The notes: a model not told the origin generated them from the sequence alone. Positions 21,691 to 34,663 are shown, counted from the stretch's first letter. The stretch: 64,000 nt of DNA from Sesamum alatum (GCA_034509735.1 JACGWO010000010.1:11359193-11423192), one strand, 5' to 3'. Made by a program: numbers and translations.

Positions 21691-22391
21691 TTACAAGAAA
21701 CTTCTTGCAATTCCTCTTCTAATGGCCTTTTTCATGGCAGTGATTACACTCATCATTTGCTGGATTGCTTTGATTATCTTCTTCCCTTTGCCCTTGCCTC
21801 GACCATCCTTATTTCTTTTTTTTCCTCCCCTTTCCATTTCTTGACCCTTTTGGTCATGGAGGAAGATATGGATGGGGTTGCTAGCATTACTAGTGCAGGC
21901 TTCTTTTATAGTAGCCTCGTATTGCATAAGCATATTGATCAATTCAGGAATAGTCTTCTCAAGACCGTTCATATTATAATTACAATAAATTGATCAAAAG
22001 ACGACAGTAATGACTCTAAGATCACATCTATGTAGGAGTCATTATTCATGCCTACGTTCAAAGATTCTAACTTCTCAATAAGAGAAAGCATCTTGACGCC
22101 CTGGTCATGAACAGACGATCCCTAAGTCATCTTTGCCCGATGGAACTCCTTTGATGCTGCATATCTTATATACCAATCTTGTACCGCAAACAACTCTTGT
22201 AAGCGTGCAAAGATCTCAGATGCATGCTTAAAGTGTTCATGTTGCTTTTTCAGTTCATTGCACAAAGATGCCAGCATAAGGTAACGGGCCTGAAGGTCAT
22301 CATCGACCCAACGTTGGAACGTTACACATTCTTCATCAGTCAAACCCTCGAGAAGCTCAGTGGGAGGACGAGATTCCAACACATAAGAGCG
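21691..22391 (-). pseudogene. Copia element E2: gag, main part
   Basis: The minus strand contains a UBN2-type gag: LLEGLTDEECVTFQRWVDDD, LMLASLCNELKKQHEHFKHA, IRYAASKEFHRAKMT, an in-frame stop, and then ELINMLMQYEATIKEACTS with a Lys/Gly-rich tail. It is split from its N-terminus (24388-24487) by the solo LTR 22397-24382. Frame breaks lie near 21980 and 22120. Confidence 0.85.
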
Positions 22392-22396
22392 TTTCT

Positions 22397-24382
22397 TGTT
22401 AGAATAGGTGACCGTGAAGGCAATCTGATTGGGCTAATGTAACCTATGTCTGAACAATTTCAGAGTTTTAATAAATTGTAACGAATAAGAAATTGATATT
22501 CATTTGGCTTAATACTTTGTTTGTGTTCACTCACTACTTTACATTAATTATTCACTGCACAAGCAAAGCCCACAGACCAAAAATCCATTCCGAGAAACTG
22601 GAACTGCGCATTGGATGGTGGTTCATGAAATCATTTTCTCCGGATCGGTCTGAAATACTCCAAGTCAAGGAATCTCGAGATAGGGTATCGAGAATCCGTG
22701 TGAGACTTGCACTAAGCACTTGCAGTCGCATTTCATCGACAAGTAATGAGGCTCGTCCATGCAATGTTAGTGGGTTAGCCAGCTAAGTGGTTGTTGACTG
22801 AGGTGACTCGTGGGAACTGTCATATGGAAAACCTTGAGTAGGCTCAGTCAGGTATGACTTGTATTCCTGGTTCCAACGGTACAAATTGATCCTTGGACTT
22901 GAGGGATTACTGAGATCACCTACACAACGTGCCTGTATCTTAGGTATGGCGAAAGGCTGCCAAGTCGAGTAACTTGGTAGTCATAAGCCCTATCTAGTAC
23001 AGTCAAGATGTAGCGTGACAGTAGGTCCTAAGAGAGAATCCATCTCCTGTCAGAAGGCTGACGGTGATATCTCACTTTACTTTGAGACTCGTCCCCGATA
23101 AATCTGTGGCCACAGTAACTGAACCAATGGGTAGGACCCCTGTGACGTTAAGTATGGAGGAGGCAAGGCATAGGTCGATAATGGTACCTACAGTTCCATG
23201 CCCTCTAGACTCTAAGCAGTGAGATTGTAGCTGGAAGGATAAAACATACTAAGAGCCTAAATGTTCACACCATAAGCATTCACCTAGTCTCTAGTGCCAT
23301 GGACCGTTGCTAGACGGCCACCCATGGTGACGGAAGAATTTCTATCATAGGATGATTGGGAATTCAGCCAAGTCTAGCTGAGGGTGAACCTAAAGAGTCA
23401 CACACAATCCGCACGCATCAAAAGTATTTAATTTGAAATTAATTTAGAGAGGTAGAACGATTTAAATTGGATTTAATCGGTTCCCCTTTTCTTGGGATGT
23501 TGATTCCTTTAATTGGATTAAGAGGAATTAATTAGATAAATAGATTAGATTTAATTGGAATCAATTAAGTGGGCTTAAAATAAATATTATTATTTATTTT
23601 ATTTATTTAAAGGCCCCATGGATTATTTAAATAGAATTTAACTATTCCATAAATTAAATAGATGGTTGAGATTAAAGAGCAGAGATCAATGACTAAGATT
23701 AGTCTGACTAATCTAAGCCTAGTTTGACTATGACTTTGACTAGGTCAAAATCTTAGTCAAACCAAGCTTCTAAAGTTGGAGTTTGAAGAGGAATAGGATT
23801 CCTCCTCTATATATACTCCTAGGTTAAAACTTTAGAAGGATGATGAAAATACAGAAATACACACACACACACACACTACACTCGGCTCTCTTTCTCTTGC
23901 TCGTCCACCCCCTTTTTCCCAAGAAAAGATTTTGGTTCTTTGTTTCATACAATTGAACCTAAGGAAGATTGATCACGTTAATTAATAACGTCTGGTCGAT
24001 CCATCCTCTCTAAATACATACACTTGGTTTTTCGCTAGCACGAGGATCAAGATACGTGGGCGGATTGCGTGTACGATTTACAGGGCCTCTTATTCGAGAT
24101 CTTGGTGAAAAATGGGGAATAACGCGAGTAGCGGTTTGAAGACAAAATGACAACCGGGTAGGTTCTTTAGTTCTGATGTCTTCATTTATAATACCCTATG
24201 GCCTCCATGCTTTTAATTTAGTCATGAGATACACCGAATGCCCGGGAGGTTCAAGGGAACACCCCTTGAACATGTTATTTACATTTATGTATGAGCATGT
24301 TTTAAATTCCGTAAATTTATTTTATATCGCTCCTCCGCATTCGCGCTCCTCCCGGGACGATCAAACCTTCCCTAGGCTTTCA
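22397..24382 (+). mobile_element. Solo LTR in E2 gag; TSD TTTCT
   Basis: 1986 bp, TGTTAGAATAGGTGACC ... CCTAGGCTTTCA, flanked by TTTCT at 22392-22396 and 24383-24387. Gag coding sequence resumes on the other side, so the insertion broke a gag gene. Landmarks: conserved block 23279-23332, W-boxes 23701-23765, TATATATA 23808-23815, RNA structure 24241-24356. ORFs inside (22493-22786, 22552-22764, 24176-24556) are not real genes. Confidence 0.93.
24241..24356 (+). other. Two-helix RNA structure in solo LTR 22397
   Basis: Arms CCCGGGAGG (24241-24249) and CCTCCCGGG (24348-24356) pair perfectly. Hairpin TTCAAGGG (24250-24257), loop AACA, CCCCTTGAA (24262-24270). The arm tips are GG/CC here against AT/AT in LTR B, a paired change. 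Confidence 0.6.
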
Positions 24383-24387
24383 TTTCT

Positions 24388-24487
24388 TAGAATCCAAAAT
24401 AATTTTGAGATTCCTAAGCCAGTCAGCATAGTTGGTTCCAACAAGTTTGTTTGTCCCAAGTATGGTAGCAAGTGGACTTTTAGACAT
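24388..24487 (-). pseudogene. Copia element E2: gag N-terminus
   Basis: Minus-strand ATG at 24485-24487 opens MSKSPLATILGTNKLVGTNY and ADWLRNLKIILDS, the typical Copia gag start, in frame up to the solo LTR. Seven bases upstream is a textbook 3' splice site: a pyrimidine-rich run ending CTTGTAG (AG at 24495-24496). Confidence 0.85.
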
Positions 24488-24494
24488 TTTCGAT

Positions 24495-26080
24495 CTACAA
24501 GAAAGACAAGAAGAAACAATGGAGATTTTAGCATTCTTTCAACCAATGTTAATTAAATTTACGATATGGTCTTTAATCATAAATTGCTCCCACTATTTTT
24601 TCAAAATTCTATAAACCCCCATATGGACTTTCGGGAAATATTTTTCCTAGTGGGCTTGAGGTCCATAGAACGAATTTCATACCCCGCTGTTACGATTCAC
24701 ATGAAAATAATTCTATGGGAGGTAACTTTCACCATTCTCATCTTATGAGATCCCCAAGGTGTTTTACCTCATTTTTCACATAATCCCAAGGACTGCAAGT
24801 GAATTATGTTACTCCATGTTAAGCCCAAACCATCGACCAAAAGACCCCCCATTATCACCCTCCACGACTCGTGAGACAAAGTGATAATAGGTAATCTACT
24901 TGTTCATAGTGATAGTATAGCTTTTCACTACTTCCAAATCATCAATGACTCATGAGATAATGAATTGAAAGGTGATAGCATCTCATACTTTGTCACTGTG
25001 GATGGAAGGTCTGGATATCAAATCCAATTTGATTTTATCCATCACGGGCTTAATATTTTAACCTGGACACTCCAAGTGAGGGTTCAAACCATTTGATTAT
25101 GCAAGACCCCATCACGATGTTTTATTCTTGTTTGCTTGTTTATCATATACAATGTAAAGTGTAGGTATGAAAGTCAAGCCAAGCCATATAAACATAGCTA
25201 CAAGAACTAAAACCTAGCATGCCTTTGTTGGATGATCATGAGCTCGTAGTCATCCCATACATTTATTACATAAAAATATCACATATCATATATGCAAATA
25301 ATATCATGTATATATATTTAGATCCAATAAAACAAAAGATTTAATTTCTTATGTCAAATCACATGATGTTTTCTATGGAATGAAATTGAATTTAATTCAT
25401 GGGCACTTGATTCATAATGTCAAATTAACTTGGACTTTCCAAGAAATTGTCCTAATCATATTATGAGAATATGTTGAATTTTCCTAATGAAATTGAAAGT
25501 GAAAATTCAATTTTCTTTCTCAATTTATATCCATATATAAATTAATATATATATATATATATTTAAACAATTTAAAATATTTAGAATCATAGAAAATAAA
25601 ATTAGAAATTCAAAATTTCAATGCCAGGAGCAAAAACGGCCACCGACAGCACGCCGACAGGGCCGTGCTTGCGCTGCCCAGCGTGCGCGGGCGTTGGCCC
25701 TACGCGCGCGCACCGCACAGCGTGCGTGCTGGCGCAACCCACCGTGGGAGCCTGCCTAGAGCGCGCGCGCCGGCAGGCAATCGGTGCCTGTGCGTGCGCA
25801 CCGTGTCGTTTTCCACCTTTTTTTATTCTGAATTATCCTCAAATGAAAACAGTGTTGAGAATATACAAACAATCGCCATTAGATCCGACCATGAAGGCGG
25901 AAGATAAATCTGGTCATTTAGGCGGAAGGCGAAATATAAAAGAATCAAATTTCAACAATTGAAATATGCCCAATTAAATTCAACACATCAAGAGATTAAC
26001 ACATAAAATTAAATCGTTAATCAATTTAATCCGATTAAATCACATCAAACCAAAATAAATTCAATTGACTTGTATGGCCG
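24495..26080 (-). other. E2 5' leader (predicted leader intron)
   Basis: Non-coding leader between the gag acceptor and the PBS. It contains a GC-rich block at 25628-25810 and a TA microsatellite at about 25543-25562. If spliced from the donor GT in the LTR (26254-26255) to the acceptor at 24495, an intron of about 1761 nt including the PBS would be removed. ORFs at 25621-25962 reflect GC-rich composition. Confidence 0.65.
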
Positions 26081-26093
26081 GGCTCTGATACCA
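26081..26093 (-). promoter_or_regulatory. E2 primer binding site (initiator Met tRNA)
   Basis: Minus strand TGGTATCAGAGCC, one base from the LTR end at 26095. It fixes E2 as minus-strand and identifies 26095 onward as the 5' LTR. Confidence 0.9.
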
Positions 26094-26094
26094 C

Positions 26095-29000
26095 TGTTAG
26101 CTTCGTATAAGCCCCAAGACGTTAAACGCGATGGAATTAAGATTTTAATTACAAAATAATATTATAATTAGCGATCAAATCACCCGTCTCGTTGCTATTA
26201 CGATGTGGATCTCATGCATAAAAAGATGTCAATAGAATGATTAAGAGAAACCAACCTTTGTTGCTATTCGGTTGTTGTTGATTACTTGAACTTTCTCAAG
26301 AACGGCCTTACCTTAAAAAATGGTGGAATGTCAAAACGGAACTGTTTTTTATTGTTGTTCACGGTAGGAACACAAGTGTCTTTCCTTTAAAGCCAGGCCA
26401 CACCAACTATGATGGAATCACCCTCAAACCTATGCAAGTAGGTATTGAAGGATTAAGGTAGATCAACTATTGATCTATGAAGAAATCAAGGGAATTATCC
26501 TCTTTTGGAGATGAGAAATGAACATAAGAGCAAGGCTAGACTTTCTAGCTTTGAAGGAGAGAAAGTCTAACAGCTAGAGAGCAAAAGGAAAGCAAGAGTT
26601 TTTGTATCATTTGTATGTAAAAAGGTATATCAATCTCTTGCCTTTTACCCCTTTTTTATAGGCATTTCCTTGCACTAGATATAATGAATGTAGACAAGCC
26701 CTTTTGTCTTGCTCTTAGATAAACCTGTCTTCTTCATAGACAAGTTCTAGCATGACTCACCTTTCCTCCTTTTACACTTGTCTTTTTTATAGACAAGCTT
26801 TAGTATTACTCATATTTTCTTCTTCATTTAAAGATCAATACAAGTCATGTATGTTCAATGAATCTTGTCTTGTGGGCTTGTGGATTGGGCTAAGGTCTTG
26901 GGCTTTATCTTAATTCTCAATTGGACTAAGTCCAATTTTAATTAATTCCCAACTAATTAAGTTCAATTATTTAGCCCATGATATTTAAATATAAGCCCAA
27001 ATCAATTAATCTAATTAATTGATTTTCAAGCCCAAATAGATTAATATCAATTAATCTATCACAAGTCTTACTTAATCAAATTAATGCTTGTGAATTTAGA
27101 CTCCAAATTAAATAATGGGTATATTGCATAAAACCCCCCTGTGTTATAGAAATTCAGCTAAAAACCCTGTGTTTTTGGAAATCTTGCACACTCTCCCCTT
27201 GCCGTTTGATCTGCTTAACGTTGTTAATTTTTTTCGCAATTTCCCGTTATACCCTTATATTATATAAATTAGTATTATCACAATGACTATTGGATCTTTT
27301 TTTATCGCATCAAAACCGTAGGATCTAATCAAATTTTAGTAGCCATTGATTTCAATAGTTAAAATGACCGGTCCAGATTAAAAATATATTTTACATATAT
27401 ATATATATAACAAGAAAAATTTATTATAAAAATATAATATAGATATATACGCATATAATAATATATATGTATTACATGTATATATATAAAGGCCGGTGGA
27501 GGGCCGTCACCACTCCACCAGCCGTTAGCTTATGGGCGACGGGCATCGTCGCCCAGGGCATCGCCGCCCAAATCTGGGCGACGAGTGGTCGCGTCTCGGG
27601 AGGGGGGAAAGGGGAGGGGAAGTAGACGATGGGGGTGGCGGCGGTGTGGAGGCACAGGGGCACAGGCGTGGGCGAGTGTGCGGGTTGGGGGGTGGGTTAC
27701 TTGGAGAAGATGACTGTTTACCTTTAATTTATTTTCTATTTTTTTATTTGTTGTATTTTTTAATTTTATAAATTTAAAATAATGAATTACTTAATTATGT
27801 ATTAAAATGTTAAAATATAATTATATTGAAATATTAGAATTTATTTACTGTAATTTATATTAATAACATAATTTTAGAACTATTAGAATTTATTCAATCA
27901 AAAATTAAATTAATTAATAGTATTTAAAATGAAATCATGTATTTTGATTTCAAAATTTAGAAATATTAAAATCCCAAAAGTTATCATATTTTTTATATAT
28001 AATAATTTAATTTGATGTAATAATATGTTTCCATATAAATATTAATGAATATTAATTATTTAGTATTTATCATATTTTTTTAGTAAAATGTGAAAAAGGT
28101 GAAGAATTAATAAAAAAAAATAAAGAGAGGAAATAATTGCATTAGATATGGGTAATTTTGTCCATTGAACAAGGTCAAAAGATTGAAAATAGGTCAAAAC
28201 TATATCCCACTCGCATTTTGAGCGAGTGTAGGCCACTCTTTGTTTTTTTTTTTTTAACGGAAAGGGTTTTCTTTTGCAGGGTTTATAATTATAGAGGGTC
28301 CTTTTTGGCTATTTAATTAATACAGGTAAGTTTTTAGCAATTTTCCTATAACACAAGGGGGTATTATGCAATTTTCCCTTAAATAATCATATTATTTAAT
28401 ATTCTCATGAATTGATTTCATAAATCATTTCAATCAATTAATTTAACTCCTTAAATTAATTGATTTATTCTCCATAATTAATTCTATAAATTAATCCCAA
28501 TAGTTCCATCATGATTTGTGTGTGACTCTTTAGGTTCACTACTCAGCTAGACATTGGCTTATATCACATGTACAATTTAATTAGCAACTTACTTGCATTA
28601 GAATAATTAGATCTTATCATAATTAATCACCTCCAATTAAGGAGTTAGCAACTTACTTGCATTAGAATAATTAGATCTATCATAATTAATCACCCTCAAT
28701 TAACTCCTTAATTGGAGGGGTACCCGTCACCATAGGTGACCATCTAGCAATAGTCCATTGCACTAGAGGATAGATGAATTATTGCGTGAACCTGTGAGCT
28801 ACGCGTACCATGCAGATACGGCCCCTCCGCTACTAACCTCCCGATCAAAGTCTAGGGCATGGAATTAGTTACCGGTTCTCATTATCGACTTTGATGTCTA
28901 TGTATCAACTCTTCAAGTTATGCTTTCAATTTATCAATATAGGAAAATCCCTTTCTCCTATTTGATCAACAGCCATGGCCATGGGCTTCGAGGAGCGCAA

Positions 29001-29634
29001 GTTGTAGAGAATATACGAGGTCCGTTATTATCTCATGATAAGTCGTAGATCCTATCTTGGAACTCACCAACCTCCATGCATGCTTCAACTATGTCTGAAA
29101 CATGACCGTATAGTGATCCAGGACGAAACCTGAGACCACATCGGACATGATCAAGTCATAGCCATCCTATGCGTAGCCTAGAGTTCTAGTCATACCGATC
29201 ATGCCATATAGGGCTTCCATATGATAACTCCTGTGAGTCAATTCAGTGAACTTGATAATTCTTTATCAAGCACCCACTAAAATGCGCAGACGTCATACGT
29301 CTCTGTCTATGAAACTCGATTCATCATATGAAGGCATCACTTAGTGTAAGTCTTTAAGGAATGATCGATGCCTTGTCTCGACCGATTCATCGACTTGGAA
29401 TATTTTATATAAAACCCTAGAGGTTGGTTCATGGTCGCCATCATATGCGTGAGCCAACCCCATCGTATAATTGATTTAAGGGCTTCAACCAAATGGACAC
29501 ATAAATATAACGTTTAAAGCATATGATGATGACGACCAAAGAACATTTCTTAAATTAACATAATATTGAAAAAGATCGTCTAAAATAGTTTACAAAGAGC
29601 AAATCAATTGGCTTGACGGTCACCTATTCTAACA
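26095..29634 (-). repeat. E2 5' LTR (contains a MULE-like insertion)
   Basis: Plus strand runs TGTTAG (26095) to CTAACA (29634); the minus strand starts TGTTAGAATAGGTGACC. Without the 27117-28378 insertion and one TSD copy it is about 2270 bp. The conserved block is present but diverged (28724-28775), indicating an older subfamily. A direct duplication of about 64 bp lies at 28581-28710. The predicted splice donor GT is at 26254-26255 on the minus strand. Confidence 0.85.
27117..28378. mobile_element. MULE-like DNA transposon (possible Pack-MULE), TSD TTAAATAAT
   Basis: 1262 bp bounded by imperfect terminal inverted repeats of about 50 bp (GGGTATATTGCATAAAACCC at the left; GGGAAAATTGCATAATACCC as the complement of the right end). 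A perfect 9-bp duplication TTAAATAAT flanks it (27108-27116, 28379-28387). 9-bp TSDs are typical of Mutator-like elements. No transposase is visible. The interior has an unexpected GC-rich block (27484-27715) that may be captured host sequence. ORFs 27472-27771 fall in this block and are not credible as genes. Confidence 0.8.
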
Positions 29635-30697
29635 AATCCCTCCACCTCCTCGGTGATTTCTGCGTGACCCTTTAGGTTCACCCTCAGCTATACTTAGGCT
29701 CGTGTCCAACAAAAGCCTGTTACCATGGGTGGCCGTCTAGCAACTGTCCATGGCACTGGAGACTAGGTGAATGTTGGCGTGAACATTTAGGCACCGATTC
29801 TGTACGGGTACGGTCCTTTCGTCTACTGTCTCCTGGTCTTAGTTTAAGGCATAGAATTGAGCGTCGGTTCCCATCCTGGACTAGGCAACTATGCTTAATA
29901 CTAGAGACTCTGCATGCCTCATTGCATCGACATAGGAAATCATTCCCTGCTCGATCAATCACTATGGCCACAATTTTAAGCAACGTGAACGTGTCTCCGA
30001 GTGCATAGGAGATACCTCTATCACATACTCATGGGGGACGGATCATCTTCTTGAAACGCACCATCCTCGCCGCACATTCTGACTGCACTGGACAAAGCTT
30101 ATAATGAATATGTCCATGACATGAACACTTCTCGTCAGATCCAAGATACAGTCATCCTGCGCACGTTACTGCCGTGGTCCCTCAAGTCCGAGGACTACTC
30201 CCATACTATCGAAATCTGGGAACTCTAATCATACCGACCAAGCCTCTAAGGCTTCCATATGATGATCCTGCGAGTCAGTTTAGTCAGTTCGACCTCAGTT
30301 GACCACCTACTAAGATCGTATAGACGTCTCACGTCTACCGCTGATGAAACACGACACTCATCCAATGGATACGACTCTTACCGCAAGTCTCAATACAACT
30401 CTCGATGCCCTATCTCGAGGTCCTCGACTTGGAATGTTTCAGACTCAACCCTTTATCAGTTGGTTTTATAACCACCATCCAATGTGTGACCCAACTGCAT
30501 GAGTTGTTAACGTGGTCTGTGGGCTTTGTTGTGATATATGTGAACAGATATTAACATACAAGAATGAGCATCACAAACAGAGGACCAAAGGTAACGAATA
30601 CTCATTTTATTCATTACATAATATTACGATACATCGAGTTGCCAAATAGATTACACAAAGACCAATCTAATTGGCTTTATGGTCACCTAATCTAACA
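29635..30697 (-). repeat. LTR fragment, minus strand (5' portion)
   Basis: The minus strand starts TGTTAGATTAGGTGACC at 30697 and runs about 1060 bp to GGTCACGCAGAAATCACCG near 29650, including the conserved block (29720-29775). It stops where the E2 LTR begins, which suggests E2 inserted into or next to this older copy. It resembles the subfamily of the fragment at 17541-19103. Confidence 0.75.
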
Positions 30698-31780
30698 AAC
30701 AAAATGTGAATAGAATATTGATCGATGGAGACTCTATGGTTAATATCTTACCTTTACGAATTTTCAAGGAATTGAGGATCCCCATGGATGAACTCTCAAA
30801 TGGCTTATGATCAAAGATTTTAATCAAAGAGAACAAAGAGCATTGGTATTATAAGAATGGATTATTGATGGATGACATGGTGTCGACCATATTGTTTCAC
30901 GTTATAGACGTCAAGATATTTTATAACATGTTTCTTGGTCGCCCTTGGCCACATGAAAGTGTCATAGTCCCTTTAGCATGGAATTAGTGTTTCAAATATA
31001 GCCGCAATGGCATAGTGAAATAGGTGCTTGGTGATAACAAACCATTTACCAAAGCCGAATCACACTTTGCCGATGCTAAGTACTACATTGAAGATTCCAA
31101 AAGAGGAAAAGAAGTTCCACCCTCTCATACACTGAAGTCGTACGATGATCAAAGTGCAAAGAAGAATGAGCTTTTAAAAGAAAATGATAAGTCACCTACT
31201 ATTGAACGTTACCGTTGACTCAAATAGACATGAAACATCCAACTAATCCTCCACTCAAAGGATTTGCATCTCGACCCAAGATAAAGAAAGAGGACATGAG
31301 ACTTCGACCATAGATGGGAAATGATTTGTTCCTAAAGCCTTCTAGCTTTTTGTCAAAGCTGGATATAACCACAAGAAGCCTTGGGAAACTTAACCTGAAG
31401 TCATCAATAAGAAGCTTCATGAACTGAACGCTGCCCAAGTAATATTGAAGGAAAAGGGACATACAATTCAAGATCCTCGAGTAGGCCTCGGTTTTACCCC
31501 TCCCAAGCTTATCCACATTGCCATAAGAGGGCCGTCAACAATCATATCGCTGGAGAGCTCTCTTCAACCGAAGATGTCTTCAACATCAAAATGGAAGAAT
31601 ATCCATGAGAATCTGTCTTTAATAGACATGGTCCGCATAAAGGGGTGATGAATGGGAAAACCAGCAATCAATCCGTCTTCCATAGACTTGGTCTCCATAG
31701 AAAAGTGGCGTATCAAAAGAACGCATATTCAAGATGATTGTACTTTCAAGGAAAAACATCAAGTTTTTGCATACATAACA
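30698..31780 (+). pseudogene. Tat-like Gypsy fragment: protease and linker
   Basis: Plus strand frames read ILIDGDSMVNILPLRIFKEL and IPMDELSNG, then FHVIDVKIFYNMFLGRPWPH and VLGDNKPFTKAESHFADAKY. These are the aspartic protease and downstream linker of plant Gypsy elements of the Tat/Ogre type (recognised from the phrases, not searched). Stops after NGL, after LAWN and elsewhere show decay. No RT was seen; the fragment fades near 31780. Confidence 0.6.
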
Positions 31781-32457
31781 AAATCTTAAAGGTTAAACAC
31801 AAACCACGATCTTCACGCGACTCAACATGACGATGAAGATGATAGGAAAATTATGGCATCATCTAATTATATTAGCAACAACGATAACAACCATGATAGG
31901 TTCGCAAATACCAAAGTCACGTGCGCGAACAAATAATTGGGCAGATAATTACCACGACCACCAACTTCTTACCAAACCGGGATGACCCGTATGTTGTCGA
32001 AGAAGTCTACACCAGTAGTGCATATAAGTTAATTTCTGAAAATGACTTGTGGATAGGCCCGATAAATGAAAAATTCTTGAAATGATACTTTGCTTGAAAA
32101 ATAAGAAAAAAAAAAGAGAAAAAAAAACTCATGACCCACATAAAAATAAATACTATGAAATACTTCACCTCATCCAGGGTGGCTATGCTATTTATAGTCC
32201 TAGCCCGCACGAGTTTAAACTGTGAAAGGTTCTTCCCTCTCCAAATAAATATTTTATGCCCTTGAACTACGTAATGACTTGATCCTCTTAAAGAGGTACA
32301 TAGGTAGCTTAGATAATTCTAAAGTCACTCATAACATATAAAGTAACTTTATTTCTCATATAAAATTGTCAAAACGGGAAATATTGAAGCATGTTCAAAG
32401 ATTTCAAGATAGAAAAACCAATATTTTCTATTACATAATCTCAGTCAAGACATAGGG
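31781..32457. other. Intergenic, no recognisable feature
   Basis: AT-rich DNA with short chance ORFs (32007-32210). Nothing identifiable is seen. Confidence 0.5.
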
Positions 32458-34237
32458 TCAAAGGAGAAAAACAACAAAGAAAGGGGACTCCTTAGTAGTT
32501 GCAAGAGTTGTTGTCGAAGTTCTCAAGTATTCCATCATATCATTGCTCAATAGAGAAGTACCCTCAAGCACTTCAACCTCATCTTTGATCTCACGAACAA
32601 CTTGAGCACTTTTCGGCAATTCGTATTGTCGTGTTAAGGATGCAGACAAGTTTTTCTTTTGTCGCTTAATACGCTCCAACTTATGCTTTGCGGAATCAAT
32701 TTGATTGACCTCTTTGGTATCTTAAATTTGGGGATCATGGAGACCTTAGCTTCACTGAGTTGCCGAGCAAGTCTCTCCTCGATAATTTCTCAAAAGACAT
32801 TGATCTCACCTTGTCATAAGAAATTGCCTTCTCTAATAAAGCTTTCAATAGCTTTTGTATGGGAGAAATATCAATATCTCAAAAGCTCTTCATGGAAATA
32901 GCACGACTTGAACGTCGTCTTCCATGGATGAAATGTCATCAATTGAGGCTTTTGAAATCTTTTTTTTTAGAACATGCCACAAGTTTCGGACAAAACAGAG
33001 TTTGTTGTTGAAGAATATACTTTTGGCCTTGGAATATTGAAACCTCAGCACGAGGAGATAATCGTTTAACACTCGGCAGTCTAGATATCTCTTTTGACTC
33101 ATTATAAACGACTGCCACGGACCCTATAATCGGCTTTTGACTATTTTGAGACTCTTCAAATGCCATCAATTGCAAGTTCTTCATCTTCCAACTAAAAAGA
33201 GGATAGAAAGACAACTTTACTAAAGATAATAGAAAAAAGGGTAGCATAAACTTATTTAATTGAGAACAGATGATATGTGCAACAAAGTCGTCCAAAGAGG
33301 ATTGAAGCACATTATCATCAGTTTCAATCATTGTGTTTGGTTTTATTTTTGGAGTGTTTTGTTTTGTTTTGTGGAGATAGAGAGAGAAAAAATAAAGATA
33401 AATAAGTGTGTGTTAGAGATAGGTGTATGTTTGGATTTGTTTTTGTAGTTAATTTAAATAGTGTTAAAAAATATATTGTATGTTTTGTGTTTGTATATTG
33501 GAAGACAAAAAACACTGTTCATTGTCAAATCATGTCATTTATATATATTTTTATAAATGTATATAGTAATATTTGTTTATTGTATGTATTGTGTTGTATA
33601 TTGGGAGACAAAAAATATTATTCATTATCAAATCATATCTCTTTTACATATTTTTATAAATATATATGTATATAATAATATTTATTCGTTTGCAGGTGGA
33701 TTAAATTATATAATATATTATTGTATAGGAGAATGTGAAAATTATCCAAAACACCCAGTAAATGCATTTTGGATAATGTTATGTTTGGTTTTGTTTTCTA
33801 ACCATCTCGAAGATGGATAGAAAACGAAACCAAACAGAGGGAATGGCTTTTAAAGGTGACTGGTCCTTTTTTTGCCGTTTCCAATGACGATCCTTGTTCC
33901 TTCTATCGCTATCCTCAAAATCAAGTGAAGAATCTTCTCTTTTACTATTCTCTGCAACTGCAGCTTGAGGGCTACACTTGACCACAATAAAAGGGACGCG
34001 CACATTTGGAGGATTTTTCTCACCACCGTCAGCTTGCTTGCCTTTATGCTTTCTACGTTTGAGCCTAATCTTATTCGAGTTCAAGTTAATCAAGCATGGA
34101 ATATTATCATCAAGAAAGGTCCCATGGACTTTGGTCCACCATGCTTTGTAAGCTTTCAAAGAGAATTTCTTAGCGTTGGTAGGCAGACAATGAAGCCAAG
34201 CTCTTGATGAGGACTTAGATAGAACACACAAGCGCAA
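32458..34237 (-). pseudogene. Decayed plant-mobile-domain-like C-terminal exons
   Basis: The minus-strand ORF 34237-33779 reads KAYKAWWTKVHGTFLDDN, KGKQADGGEKNPPNVRVP and DRRNKDRHWKRQKK. This style is seen after the plant mobile domain in PMD proteins, which are often spread with transposons. Further minus-strand pieces (33331-32939: SKEISRLPSVKRLSPRAEVS; 32679-32458: a Lys/Glu-rich, coiled-coil-like MERIKRQKKNLSASLTRQYE) fit later exons separated by AT-rich intron-like DNA (33260-33780). The assignment rests on recalled family style, and the gene is clearly incomplete. It could also be part of a Gypsy-derived unit with 30698-31780. Confidence 0.4.
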
Positions 34238-34497
34238 ATAATGAAGTCTTTCTTCTACAGAGGTTGCATGTGCGTCATACTTAAGAACCCCTGATATCTC
34301 TTGATAATACCAAATTAGTGCTCAAATATATGAGGACTATAAAGCTCAATAATGAAATTATCACCTTGATAAAGAGTAAGACAACTCAAACGAATTGCAA
34401 CAAAGTAATTGTATTTGAACTCTTCAGCACTACCATTATCAACGAATTTGAATGCCTCGTTCTTTACATTCATATTACAAGTCCAAGAGACGAATTC

Positions 34498-34662
34498 GGC
34501 CCTATGAATCATGAGATACACCGAACGCCCAGGAGTATCAAGGGCATGCCCCTTGATCCGGATTATTGTCTATAATTCGCGCATATTTTATCGCTTTTAC
34601 GTTTTATTTATCATAAATGCCATGCTTCCGCACGTACCTCCCGGGCAGATCCCTATCTTTCA
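34498..34662 (+). repeat. LTR 3'-end fragment
   Basis: About 165 bp ending CCCTATCTTTCA, from the CATGAGATACACCGAACGCC landmark. It retains the hairpin ATCAAGGG / CCCCTTGAT (34537-34557) and arms CCCAGGAG / CTCCCGGG (34528-34535, 34638-34645). The rest of the LTR is absent. Confidence 0.8.
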
Positions 34663-34663
34663 A

